Source: Trogon surrucura
Taxonomy: Eukaryota > Chordata > Aves > Trogoniformes > Trogonidae
Direction of reading: 5' to 3'
Length of the DNA: 64,000 bases
Assembly: GCA_020746105.1 (NCBI GenBank)
Contig: CM036624.1
Coordinates: 28,790,084 to 28,854,083, forward strand
This document shows positions 20,689 through 34,200 of this stretch, in pieces. The notes beneath the pieces are model-generated. The model had not been told where the DNA came from. It did not search any database and saw nothing but the letters and a program-made list of their open reading frames with translations. How positions within the stretch are numbered: the stretch's first letter is position 1; the number at the start of each line of letters is the position of its first letter. Position numbers and translations under genes: made by a program.

Positions 20689-20701
20689 GGTCACACTGAC
20701 C
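20689..20701 (-). promoter_or_regulatory. VTG2: Perfect palindromic oestrogen response element
   Basis: GGTCACACTGACC on the plus strand reads GGTCAGTGTGACC in gene orientation, a perfect ERE at about -793 to -805. The chicken element GGTCAGCGTGACC near -620 differs only in one spacer base. Subtracting the 172-bp CR1 puts this site at about -621 to -633, so it is almost certainly the orthologous enhancer. It lies 20 bp beyond the CR1 tail. Confidence 0.9.
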
Positions 20702-21458
20702 AGGAATATTTTTTAAATGAACAAGGATTTCATAAGCAATCAGTAAATATTTTATCTTCCAAGGTAAATTACAGCTAAATGTGAACAAGTAACAGCTGCA
20801 AGAGATTCTTAGCAGCAAAGCAGGGGGAAGGAGAGTGCAGGTCAGCTAGAACTTTTGCATTTCCTAAGGAGCAAAATACAAAATGCAGCCAGGTACTTGA
20901 GCTGATGCAGGCTTGCAGCCAGCTTCATCACCAATGGACACCGTCAGCCCAGAGACACATTCACACAGGTGCTCTGTTCTAGAAATGTCGGGGGCATGGA
21001 GGCAGGTGGACCTGGGCAAAACACACTTGTCCTTTTTGAGCATGGTAATAGATTGATGACCACCAAAAGGGAGGAGTGAGTTCTGATGTTACACAGTCTT
21101 CCAAAGTGAGCTGAGAAGCAAATGAACCAAAAAAGGCAAGAAAAATGCAGTGGCTGCTGAACTTGAAGGGTATTTCTGGGAGGGTAACTTCAGGCAACAC
21201 AATAAACCATCTAATTGTAATTAAACATCTAAAACATGCTAGTTACTCAGTCACTTTACTTCTGTAAAGCCACCTTGGGTTGTACAAACTCTATTTTGGG
21301 AACTGTGAAAATACTACATTTTGCAGGGGGGACATTAGCAAGAAATGTCTCCTTTTTTTATGATTATCAATCTATTATTACAGTCAAAGGAACAAGCATG
21401 TTTTGTGCCTCAGGTGACAAGCTTCTCACTGTGGTGTTGGCAAGCTCTTCCATACTAA
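20702..21458. other. Intergenic, distal VTG2 upstream region
   Basis: This AT-rich sequence between the perfect ERE and the second CR1 fragment contains short open frames. No gene, repeat or further palindromic ERE was recognised. Confidence 0.7.
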
Positions 21459-21676
21459 ATCACAGAATGTTAGAGGTTGGAAGGGACCTCAGAAGATCAT
21501 CTAGTCCAACCCCCTGCCAGAGCAGGATCCCCTGGGGTAGGTCACACAGGAATGTGTCCAGATGGGTTTTGAATGTCTCCAGAGAAGGAGAATCCACAAC
21601 CTCTCTGGGGAGCCTGTTCCAATGCTCTGTCACCCTCACAGTGAAAAAGTTCTTTCTAGTATTTTTGTGGAATACA
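21459..21676 (-). mobile_element. CR1 LINE 3' fragment
   Basis: The plus strand begins with the reversed CR1 tail (AATCACAGAATGTTAGAGG) and continues through AAGGGACCTCAGAAGATCAT to a frame that, on the minus strand, reads the reverse-transcriptase C-terminus (TVRVTEHWNRLPREVVDSPS). It is 5'-truncated. It lies about 1.57 kb upstream of VTG2 in the same orientation as the gene. Confidence 0.9.
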
Positions 21677-21831
21677 TACAATAGCAATTAATTTCTCATT
21701 ACTGAACATTTCTTTAAAACAAACGTATCTGTTATGCATTCCAGTTTAAGTCTTCTACAACTCAAAACTTGAAGGAAGGAACACGTGTACCCTGTCAGTG
21801 TGAAAACAACACCACAACATATAACATGGGA

Positions 21832-21870
21832 TTTCTTTTTTTTTCTTTTTTCTTTTTTCTTTTTTTTTTT
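21832..21870 (+). repeat. Pyrimidine tract
   Basis: A T-rich tract with scattered C (T-run units separated by C). It is low-complexity sequence between VTG2 and SSX2IP. Confidence 0.85.
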
Positions 21871-24424
21871 AATTACAATGTGATTTTGATGGGCTTAGTG
21901 AACCTTAGAGATCAGATATATTGTTTGAAAGCATTACATAAATCATCAGAAAACTTGAACGTTTCCTTTGGGATCAGTTTTTGGATCCAGCTACATCAAC
22001 CTTTCTTGTCATCTATTTCTCTCACTAAGTAGATGGGGGGGTGGAAGGGAGGAAAGTAAAAGCAAGATATCTTACATGTCTTCACACACAAAAGCTTTGT
22101 GGTAACTGCAAAATAAAAAAAAAAGCAGCACAAATAGTAGCTAAGCTAATTCAACATACACAGCATTGTTATTATCCTGTAAATACTTCTATTTCCTTTC
22201 AAGAATAAGCTGTTTAAAGTGACATTACCTTGATCCAGTTGAAGTGTACATAGAACAATCCCTGAGAAAAAGCTAGGATATGGTCTGATTTTTATTTTTT
22301 TTCAAACACGCATGAATGTTTTTTACCTGCTCAACCGAAATACAGCAAGTCTGCAGAAGCTGGTGAAAGCTCTTCTTCAAATTAGGAAGAAGGCTCCTTT
22401 GTAGGGGGAAGGTTGTCTCAAAGTTTTCATTTATTAATTTTTTGCTATATAAGTAAATTTTGCAAAAACTATATTGTACCACCCTCAAACACTGGGGAAG
22501 AAAGGGGAAAAAAAACTACCAGTTGTAATCTAATCCTGCAAAGTTCTCATACCTAATCAGACTGCTATTTATGGCAAAAGCACCCTCTCATCACGTAGGC
22601 TGAAAAAGCAACAACGCATATTATCGCTAAAGATTTTGTGAAATAAAACATCATAATTTAAGAGAACCCCTCATCTTTCCAGTATCACACATAGGTAGCT
22701 AACAATAACCGTATGCTAATCAGCCACTGGCAGTCAGCACTGCCTGTTCCCTCCTAAGTAGGCCACTTGCTCTAGTATCTCCGATACGCACCTGTGTGTG
22801 GTGACACATCTGTGTGACACTCCTGCCAGCAGCCTCCCCTTTTGCTCTTCAACAGAAAGATCCTGAAGTTGTTTCCAACACAGTGAGGTATTGCATGCTA
22901 CAAACCATGCCATCTGCAGTGGTCATGCCATTACTAGCAGTAGCCTCAGATTTAAAAGCTTCCTGATCACTGCATGGGGAGCAATCCAAAAACTCAAGCA
23001 TGTTTTCCTTCTTTACAGGGACAGAATTGAATCTACACCCCCCAGGACTTTCAGACAAGGTGTAAGAGGTCAACTCAGGACTCAACTGGATAAACACTTT
23101 CAGTACAGCTGCTTCTTCCATTGAAGCATTCAAATGAATTTCCACTTCTATAAAAGATGGGTTTCAGAACGCTAAAGCAAAAAAATAGCACAAATGTTTA
23201 TTAATTGCTAATCATTCAGCAGGCACAAACAAAAGAGTGAATGGGTAAATTTCCTTCTTCAAAGACATTATCCCCAAAAAAATCCCAAAACTGTCTAGCA
23301 AAAAAGTCCAACTTAAGTGAACGCATTTAAGTGTCCCCGCAGAGCAGCAGCCAGCACATCCCAAATTCATTCAGAGCAGCAGCAGCCCCTAGCGGCACAC
23401 TGATACTGCCTCAGCTTTGGGCCTACACACCTGGAGTAACCTACTTGCCTGAAAATGAGAATCCTGCATGTAAGGTACTATTCTCCCAATTAATTGCCAA
23501 TATATTAAAATTTTCACTTTACATCTTCAAGTATGGTTTTTTTTTTTGAATCTGTGTATTTTTCTTCCCTAACTAAAGTTCAGGCAAGAGCTGTCCAACA
23601 CCTTCTGGAGAAAGCGTAAGCCCAAGAGTGACTGGCCACTGCTAAACCCTTCTGGCAGATGACATGACTGCAATCACCCATTTGTTGAGAGGAAAGTGGA
23701 AAAACTGATAAAAAAAAATGTTATTTGTATTGTCTTTGCAACCTGACTACCAATGCAGTAGAAAACTGATCTTTTATATAGACTCCTGCTTCCTTAAAGG
23801 TACTAGGTGAGAATTATACTACAAGTATCCTCTGCAGTTCACATCAGCTCCTACTTCATCTTACAACATAATGCAGGGTACAGAATTGATCAGCAGAAAC
23901 TGTTTTCTGTCTTAGCTTCTTGGAGGACTCCAGTTTCTTCTCTTTCCTATGTTATTCTGTTGCTATTTTTCCAGGTAGTGCAGTTTTGAAGATAACAGAC
24001 AGAGCATCAATGTATTTTCAGTGAAGGATTCTAAGCTTCAGAGTTAATTTCCTTCTTACGACCTGAGAAATGCAGAAGTTTTGTGTATCTTCCAAAAGGC
24101 CAATTACACTAGGATCAGAGCGATAAACATGCATTCAGATGCATGAAAATCCAAAAAGAGTAGATGAATTTGTAACAGGCAAGGAAAAGTGCATGCTTTG
24201 AGTCAGGCAAAGGAGACTTTGAAAAACATCTTGCCTCTACCTGGCTATTTTTATTACATTATAAACAAAACTTATTTCCCAAAGGTTACACCAAAAAGAT
24301 TCTGGAGTTAACTAAAAGGAAAAACTAACAAACTACAAAACCACCATCGAATTTCTTAACACAGTTTACAGCCCTACAAGCATGATAGTTTAGAAGTTTA
24401 GTACACACAAAACAGAACCAGGAT
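21871..24424. other. Intergenic between the VTG2 promoter and the SSX2IP 3' end
   Basis: No gene was recognised. A 98-codon open frame on the minus strand (22,849-23,145) begins with GTG, follows an AG, and matches nothing I know. AT-rich sequence with no identifiable transposon makes up the rest. Confidence 0.65.
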
Positions 24425-25209
24425 TTCTTATAACTACACATTTATTGTTCACATTTGAAATAATTTGGTTCTGGACTGAACCACTGAAAGTCCTAATGCA
24501 TTTGTAAACTGAGCATCACTATAAAACAACTTAAAACACCATGTAAAATAATATTATGCATTCATGTTTCACTTCATGGTTTCTCAGCATTATCACTTTG
24601 TCTATTTACAAATATATAAAGATTTTGCACTTTAAGTCATCTGAAATATCAAAGAGGTATTTTCAAATCTCACAATAAATATAGAACCTGTTTGTTAAAA
24701 ATCTACAGTATACTGTACATTCAAGTTGAGGCAAAGTAAGTTTTAATGCCAGTTACACTTGAGACATAAATGACTGTTTCCAATAATTGAACAATTCCTA
24801 AAAGTGCTATCTCTGCCTGTGATGAAAGGTAACATTACAGTCAAAAGTTTCAGACCATTGCTTCCTTCACAGAATTGGAGCTTCTGTACTAGAAAAATAT
24901 CAAAGCTTTTATATATTTTTTAATTATCTTCTTTCAAGAGTTGCAAGAAAAGAGGCAAAAAATGGTCTAAAAAATAAAAGCCATGTGCACGCACATACAT
25001 ACACACACCACAATTCAGATCACCACATAATCTTCTAAAAGAATAATCAAACTCACAGCATTCCGCTTCGCTTTAGAATGATAAGTTTGTGAAAAAATCT
25101 CTAACACAAACCCCAGCAGGCAACCCTAGGAAGTCTAAGGCAGTTGTTCTATGTGCAACTTTCTACACAGCAGAGTGTCAGCTCCAGGGTCTTCCCAAGA
25201 CTTTGTGCG
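24425..25209 (-). other. SSX2IP: SSX2IP 3' UTR
   Basis: This segment runs from after the TAA at 25212-25210 to an inferred cleavage site near 24,425. It is AT-rich and ends with a canonical AATAAA signal. Confidence 0.7.
24441..24446 (-). terminator. SSX2IP: SSX2IP poly(A) signal
   Basis: AATAAA on the minus strand is followed about 25-40 nt downstream by a G/T-rich stretch (TTCTGTTTTGTGTGT), the usual arrangement for cleavage and polyadenylation. Confidence 0.75.
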
Positions 25210-25291
25210 TTACTCCGTTTCCTCTTTGTCACTCTCCACCCACTGCTTTGGCTTGCTGCCTCCCACAGGTTTTTTTGATGCAGCGCTGAAA
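25210..25291 (-). CDS. SSX2IP: SSX2IP last coding exon
   Basis: This exon encodes [20 protein letters not shown] followed by DKEETE and the TAA stop. The acceptor is TTTTCCCAG. Human SSX2IP has a VGGE...QKW segment here, so VGGSKPKQW fits. The bird tail after it is short and acidic. Confidence 0.75.
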
Positions 25292-28200
25292 CTGGGAAAA
25301 GGGAGACTGTTACAATGCAAGTAAATTATGCTTTGGATAGAAACACAATACTGTTTACGACGTTTCATACATTTTGCTGTATATCAATCATAAGCCTTAG
25401 ATTAGGTTTTCTGTAAGGTATCCCAACTTGGTGTTCTACAGAGTTTAGCACTATAAAAATAACCATGTACAACATCATTTCAGATACCTGTTACGTGTAA
25501 TATACTGAGATGTCTGGCAAGGTTCTGCTGAAACAGGACCACTCAACATACAGTGAGCTTTTCTCTGCTGAGATGCAGATTTCACTAACTGATTGTCTTG
25601 TTCAGAACCTAAGAGATAAACATATTATCAGTCAAATCACAGTGCAACCAAAAAACATTTGAAGGACTTGCTTCTTTATGTCTTCTGCTTTTAGAAAAAA
25701 CACCAAACATCTTACAGCATGTCTATAATAGTAAATCTTACTGTTACAAATCTGTGATAAAGTTTCATAGGTAAACTTCATTCAATAGCACTAACTGATC
25801 TTAAAAGTAGGATTCCAAATCTGCAAGCAAAGCACTTAGACAACCACCACTGCAAGTGGTCATATTGTAGTCAAGTTTCAAGTCACTCAGATGTAAAATT
25901 TCTCAGTTTACAATTGGTGAAGCTTTTTCACTCTTTATGTAAAAAAACTTCTCCAGCATGCATATACAGTAATGAACACCATGAGAACTTGCAAACTTGT
26001 CAAAGTATAGAAAAAAAAAATTAAAAGCAGTAAGTTAGATGCCTTAGTGTTCATATGAACTTAACTATTACTGGTGTGAACGGAAAGACACAGCCAACCC
26101 TGGCAGGGTCAGATCAAACCTTGCTAACTCTTCTTTACATTTAGATTTAAAAGCTTTCATATGATGGAGAAAACCAGAATGATTCTGTACTCTACAGTAT
26201 TCGTTATAGTACTACAGAATTGGAAAAGTATTGTGAAAAAGGAAAATTTAATGTTAAAATAATCCTAATGATAACCTGTAGAGTAGTACCCAAAGGGAGT
26301 ATGATTCTGGTACAGACATTTTTGGTTTTACTACTATTATCCAGTAGCTCAAGATTAGGGTATCTAAGATTGAAGAATGCCATTTACAAGAGAAAAAAAA
26401 GGCATTAAATTATATCTGGAAACACTAGAATTTGAAAAAAGGCAATCACAGATCAAAAGCTTTAGCCTACAATGATGGTTAAAGAGATGTCAATTTGCTC
26501 AAAGATCACTCAATCAAGTCAATCTCAATTCTGTTTCTAAAAATAAAAGTTTTCAAATTGTGGAAGATAATTTAGTTTCACTCTTACAGAAGCACTACAG
26601 GAATTGCACAGAGGAGAAACAAGGAGAATCCAGAACATGTGAGGCAGGCTACTTTAAGAAGCACACAAACTCTCACTATCTTTACTTGCCAGGTGTTTCA
26701 CATATTTATCTTTAAATGCGGGCTGCCACAACAAGAACCTATTTAACAAAGATTGTTGTTACTTTTTTCCTCTCAGCAATGAGGTCCAAAACACTGCACA
26801 TACATATTCAGGCATGAGGGCATGCAAAATAAACTTACCAACTTGAAAAAAAAAATTGTAGAAGAAAGTAAAAAGTATTTTCAATAAAAACAATATTCCA
26901 AACTATATGTCATATAGCTATATTTTCATTATCTTTTCTGAAGAAATCATTCCTTTATGAAGATTTGAATCTTAAAAATCAATTGTTTATTACTCAAATT
27001 TATTTTCATTATCATTATAGTCTTGTCAAGTTTTTTTCCCCAAAGGATTTGTTTTGGGTTTTTTTGCACATATGTATGTGTACACATATTTAGTATTATT
27101 ACATCTCAATACTGTGCTGTCAGGTACTTGACATTCAGCAGATCGTTTTCAGAAATACATAATTATCACAGAGGACGTTATCACAGTTCCCTTTTTAAAA
27201 GGGCATTTTGAATCATCAATTATCCTGACAAGTAGAGGCATACAGATACATGGTAAAACTTGTCTTGGGAAGTTTTGGGGTTTTAATGTATCTGTTCAAT
27301 ATTACATCTTCTAGTTGAAAGGGGGGGAAAGAAACACATTACAAGAACATAATTTGAACCAAATACTTGCTTCCTAAGAAGGCACTTGGAGTTGTCACAT
27401 TTTCAGAGTGCTTGTAATCCGTAGACATACTTAAGAACTGTTGCTTCAGCCATGCTCCTCTATCTTCCTCAAATGCCTTTCTCTAGGAAGAAATAACAGT
27501 TTACACTGATCATCACAGGAACAAGCTTAGAACAGTATCAATGTCGGAAAGCAAAAGTCGTAGGAAAGCAAAAGTTGTAACATGTCCATGCTTAGAAATG
27601 TTAGAAGGTACCCCCTTGACCCCCTCCCTTTTAGTAACCATCTGTGGATGTGTGGTTCACGAGATTAGGCAACTGCTTTTTAAAAAAAAAAGGTATCAAT
27701 TGTCTTCGAAGTCTTCTGCATTTTGCTGCCATAGGAGTAAACTACCTGACAGATAAAAATGTAAATCTAAAACATACCCAGAAAAGGTAATTTCAAGCAG
27801 TTTCTATAAATTCCCTCTAGTCCTAATCTTGAGAGATTTGGTTAACAAGAGTACTGCATTTGTCAGACCAACTGGATCTACAGTTTTCTAAGTTTTAATC
27901 ACATCCCATTCCAACTTTCTCCTCTGCATGTCAAATAGAGCAGTTCTGTAAGCAATAAAACTAAATTCCATTTATTTTTTCTCTTTAATGGCTTTTTCTT
28001 CCTGTTCTATCTGTACCACATGGTTTCATGACCATATCATCGACATCTCCTTTCCCTACTAAACTTGTAAGCCCCTTATGTTCTTGGTCCTAACTATTGG
28101 ATTTCATGCACAAGCTTTGCTTTCCCAGGAAACCAAATTTAAACAGCACCTAATAAAGGATTTGGTGAGAGAGCGCACGATTTTTGGAAGTTCAAAGCTG

Positions 28201-31200
28201 AAACAAAAATGGGTCATTCCAGCTGCAGCAACTGTATTTTCCAATACATGCAAAACACTTTTTTTGAAATACCAAAAGAATTATCTCCTACAGCGACTAA
28301 AGATATGTGTTATATAGTATGGGGATGATCTTTCTCTATAGATATTAGCAATCAGATATTGTTGGATGGCTGCACTTCAGTGTGTATAACAGTAAAACTA
28401 CTTAATCATAAACCATCTTCCACAGGAATTCCCTATCCTAATACCTTTTTACTTTTCTAATACCTCAAGTCCTAATCTAATAGCAGCTTCTGTAAAACTT
28501 CTTCGTTCCTTCTCAAAATTTTTTTTTTGCTCTCGAAATAATCTCCATTCTTCCTGAAGACGCTCTCTTTCTTCCAACAAATAGCAGTCCTGTAGTAACA
28601 GAGTGGTGTCATCATCACATGGAGACATAAGCTGCTGCTGCAAATATAAAGCAACAAATGACAAACAATTTGATAGTGAGTGTTAAGGAGTATTTCCACA
28701 GGTTCAGTTTTATCAGAAAAATGGTGGAACTTTGATACAAAAACAGTGTAGTAAGTAGCAAGTCAGTGGCTGGTGGGGGCATTCCTCACGTTTGTTCATC
28801 CTCCAAAGTTATTCCTACCAGGATTACAAACTCATTAAAGTACTAACCGACCCACCAGCACACCTATACTCAGACCAACCATTAAGATATTTTATTTAAA
28901 AAGCATTATCAAAGTACGGATAAAGACTCAGAGGTGAGAGAAGTGACACATTAAAAAAAAAAAAAAAAGCAGCTTATATTCATTTGAGAAAAAGAAAAGC
29001 TAAAGCTTACTACCTGCAAGAGCTGCTGCTGAGTTTTGATCATTTCTTTACATTGCTGAATCTCTAACTCTAGCTTTTCAGTTTCCAGCTCATGGTCTTC
29101 TCTTGAAATAACATCTTTTTCATTCAAAGCTCCTGAATGTACACGTGACACTAAAAGGGGGGAAAAAAAAGCTACTTAAAACCAAATCAAAATCCCTCAC
29201 ATTAGCAACCCATGGCAATAGCAAAAGGTTTTACACTGTATTTGGTTCAACCTGAAAGACGCATACATGGTGTATTCAAAAGCACTTTTATTCAGAGACA
29301 AGAGAACCAGAATTCGTGCTACACGTGCAACTATGCACAAAATCTAGTTGAGAAAAAAATGGTAATGAAAACATAGCTATTTCACACTCCTCAAGGTAAC
29401 CAAGCATCTGCACTGCAATAATCATGTCACAAAAACCCCACTTGTTTCAGTGGTTACTAAAAGAAAAACCAAGACAACTGAAGACTTATTTTCACTGACA
29501 TGGTGTTAGTCTATTCCTCTGAACTCATTTTTGAAGGGCTTGTGTGTTCACAAAAATACGGCAGTAACTATATTTATCACAGATATAAAAAGAAAGCCTT
29601 TTCCTTCGAGCCCTGTGAAGGAGAAATGGAGCTAACAAACATTGTGTGCGTATTTTCATCCCAGTAAGGGAATTAATTGAAAGAAATAAACCTTGTTTTG
29701 TATAATTAGAATATTTTTATTTAATTTAATGCATAGCTATCACAGTGACTGTAATAAGCCAGATTTTGATGTCCTGATGTCAGGATTCAAATATGAATTG
29801 AATCCTAAAGGGCTGGACTACGGTCTTCCTTAAATCTAAAAAATAAAAAGGTGACTCCAAGAAAAGAGTAAATACTTTAAACATTTTCCCTGATGCTTAC
29901 AACTATTTTTTCAGTTAGACCAAATCAAGTATTACTCAGAACAAGTGTTTTTAAAATCTTTTCTATGGTATAAACGTACTCTCATAGACCATCTGCCCTT
30001 TTATTCGCAATTGCATGTGTGACCTTCTCAGTCTTATTCTTGACTGCAAATGTCCCTGTGGTAGCAGCAACATTTGCTTGCATGGGAAAATAATACTAGG
30101 AAAGAATTTTATATATTTTTAGCCATCTTTTAATGGTGTTTAACAGCTGGAAATGAGGAGAGTCCAGCACTATACCATCAGCCAGTTCACTTTAGAATGC
30201 CACAAGAAGCCTCAGAGGATGTGGAAAGCCTAGACTCTCAAGAAGGATTTACATATTTTCGCATCCAATTATTTCAAATTATGTCTGCATTACTTGAACA
30301 TCTCAAAAAGGTGGGGAAAGACAACAAACATCATTACAGGGGATGTACTTTCAAAAGAAAAATATAATTACTTCTTCAGACAGTCACTGTTTACTGTCTC
30401 AAACTATAATTGTGTCCTGTCTTATGATAACAGGCTTGGTATGTCATGGCTTCCCTAACCACCTACAATTAAAACTCACACATAAAAATACCAATCACAA
30501 GCCATTTCAGAAAGTCTACCAGGTTACAACTCCTTTCATTTTAGCTTCCTTTTAGCTTACACAGTCAGTAAATTAAATCCTAAAATCATGATATCAAACG
30601 GAATTATCAGTAGCATTCTGTATGTGCATATAATAGTCAAACATCACCTTGGTTATCCAGCTTTTCAACATGATTCTTCAACATTCTCCACTGTTTTCTA
30701 ATGCTGTTGGTAAGCTGCTCTCGTACAGTTTCACAAGACAGTTCCCACATATTCTCTTTATTTAACTCTCCTATATCTTCCTCCAGGTCTGAAAGCATCT
30801 GCAGAAGCAGAAAGAAGCTGCAAACACCTTCACGAGTCCAAACAGGTCTATTTGTTTATTTCAATGTGTATACAGATTTAATTTACTGAAAAGAAGGAAA
30901 ATCCTTATATATAAGAAAGATTTTTCCACTTAGCGAAATTTGACTGTCATGGAGTCCAGTTCCCCGACAGCATAATGCTGACAGTACCAAAGTGACCTGG
31001 CAGTCCCCAGAAGCCCACCACAGTGTATTAGCCAGCAAAACTCACTCCCACACATCTTCAAGCTAGACAAGATCAGACTGCTGAGTTCTGCTGTCAAACT
31101 TAAGCAGTAGCTGCCCGTAAACTCACTAGGTAGCAGGAACAGGACAAGACAAAGACTTTCTTCTGTTGAAAATTAAGTAATCTGTCCCTGTCTTCTCCAT

Positions 31201-34200
31201 GATAGAAAAGCAAACCTAGAAGACACTAAAGGTAGCGTGGAACTAGCATCTCCCTCTCCCACTTCTATTTGACACTGCTATTCAAACATCAAACCTGAAT
31301 GCTATCTCCAAAAGCAAAGACATGGAAGTCTAAATGGTCAAGAAAAGACTGGCCCAGGACAATTTACTGGATTTAAATTGAAAATGTTACAGCCACTAGA
31401 ATAACTGACATGAATACTCCACTCTTCTCAAGCATCTAAACCATTCTATACAATCCCCTTTATCTACAAGTAGATTAAAAAAAAACTGAATGGGAAGTAC
31501 AACAAAGGCATCAACATTAATCATTTACATATGCAGCAAGCACTTTCTTTCAAACATGGATCACAGGAAACCTTAAGAAGCAAGACAGCTGTAAAAATTA
31601 TTAAAAGAGTATGCTTTTGGTTTGGGGGGTGGTGGTATTTTTTAATAAGATGTTAAGAAACATCTTATTCCTTTATTTATATAAATATAAGCTAACACAA
31701 AGAAAATTCAGTCTGAAGTAGGCCCCTGGAGAGTACTCTGATAATATGACAAGCCTGTCTGTTTTCATGGCTGTTATTTTCCAATGGGAAGAACAGTAAA
31801 TGATGTGACTACATCACTAGCTGCCACTCTCCAAGGTGTATGTCGTCTTCTAACAATCAATATGAATTAGCATTTCTGAGTAGAATTGCAATGTTTGAAA
31901 TTCTGCAAGGGATTCAATAAGAGCTCAGATTTCATACCAAAATGTTAAGAGAGCAACAAACAAGCATAAATGATCATACATTTTAAATAGAAATTTTTCA
32001 GGCATTCGCAAAAGCAAACTAGTACTTGTAAATAAAAAAAACTAATCCATGTAAAATACACTACTGACTACTTCGCTAAATACACATGGTAGTTATTCTC
32101 TATGGTATAGGGGGCAAGTCATCCAGTGAAGTTAAAAAGAGTTTATTCACATCTCACAAAGAAGAGGCCATTTCAGGGCAGGAAAAATGCAGCTGAGATG
32201 GTTCAGAAACAAAAGGCAGTAGTATGGCAACTTGAGCAGGACAGGGGCCTTCTGAAACAGCAAGCACTAGATGCCACAGAAACAGAGCACTCTGGAAGGT
32301 TACATCTACACACATTCTTACGTGCCAGCATGTACTATCTACTGTAATAGGCAGTACCTCATACTTGGTCCTGGAGAGTATCCATATTCTTTTAATATCC
32401 TGTTACTAGCACACCATTGATTGTGACTTATTTTGACCTCAATGACACCTGAACCAGTATTAGACAACTCAAGTCAAGAATGTGTCACGGTAAATTTTGC
32501 TGACCTCAGGGTGAGGCTTCTATCAATTAAGGAGCTGAGACCTAAGATAAGAGCAGGGCTTCCCTTCCACTGCAGAAGGAGGATATTGTGAATCTACTGT
32601 TCATGCACTTTTTCTGCATTTCAACTCTTTCTAATGCCCAGGGATACTCTCTCTCTCTTACTGTTCAGAAAAAGCTCAGATAACCTTCTAGATTATTACT
32701 TACTTGACTCTGATATCAAAACAGAACTGCAACTTCTAGCAAGGAATCAGCAAAAGGAATAAACAAACTCTATGATAAATACTGAATGTGCAGTGTGTTG
32801 TTCCATGAAAATAAAGTATCCTGTGTAAACCAAGAAATACTTAAAACCTGGAAGGAAACAAACAAGAAAACCCACACTCTGGAAACACACATTTTCCTTG
32901 AACGTACCAGCAGCTCTGTAGAAGGAACTAACAGCTACTCTATACCATACAAACAAGCACACTGTAATTACATTTCCTCTACCGCCATGTATTCTATGGG
33001 AAGCCAAATTTATTTGCATAAGCACCTTGAAAGCAAGCATCAACATCTTAGTACAGAAAGTAGATAGAATCCAAAATGCATCATTATATGGATTACATAG
33101 AAATGATATCTACTGCATTTAAAATTCATTCAAAGTACACTTTCAAGCCTTCCATTGACTGACTGGGAAGAATACACCAGGTACTGTTCACAGACAGTAG
33201 AACATTTAAGCAGAGTTGTATTTCAAGAACAGCACAGACCGTGCAAACCACTGCACGTTCCACAAGAAGACAACCTTTTTTTCTTAATGATCAAATTACC
33301 CCGGCATGATATCAAACTACCGCACAGATTTAGTTTTAACTGAAATATACTTACTGGCCCATCTTCAGACCTTTCTTTAGGTTTCTGTTTCTGTGGTGGG
33401 AGAAGTAAAATAATCTCTTTCTTCATTTGCTGAAGAACTTTTTTCAGCTCAGCATTTTCCACTAAAAGCTGTTTTTGGCGTTGCTCATAATCACTTAACA
33501 GAACTTTGTACATTTCCTCTTCATTTCTGGAAGAAGAAATCTTACAGTAACAACATAACAGCCATAACACATGCTTCAATTAATATTGTTCTAAGACAAC
33601 TACCTGGCTTCTGTCTTATCAGTCCTCCATGCACCTCTCTTCCCATCAGCTCTACCAACATAATTTAGAACTTCCATAGCTACAAATGAAAAGGATATTT
33701 CAAAGCGTGAAACAACATGCAAATATATATTCAGGTGACTTTGCATTTACATCTAGGTATTGTCAAGAGACAACATTACCCGAATATCCCCCTCAATCTT
33801 CAGACTGACGTGAAACCACACTATCCTGCTTAACAAACTAAGAATAAGATAATCAAAGAAAGAAAATAATTTTTCTGCTTAAAAACTGACAAAGGGATGT
33901 ATTCATGTCCTGTCTCATTTTTATGCATTTCTTAACGACACCTTCATCCCTATTTCAGCCCTTTGACCAACGGTGTGGTGTATCAACTCTAATCCCCCTC
34001 GTGGCAATAACGCCACTTTTATCTCCAGTTTACAGTAAGCAACTTCCTGATGTTTCACAAGGCGTTCCTCAAAACAAAGAAACTTCTCTGTCCACATTTG
34101 AAGAAAAAACCACACACAAACCACAACAAAAACCCCAGAACAGCACATGACTGTGCATTAGTGGTCCAAGTTCAATCCTAGTTAGTTACCAAGCAAACCA

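Noticed and set aside
22849..23145. A 98-codon minus-strand open frame between VTG2 and SSX2IP.
   Set aside because: It begins with GTG rather than ATG, matches no family I know, and open frames of this length are expected by chance in 64 kb.
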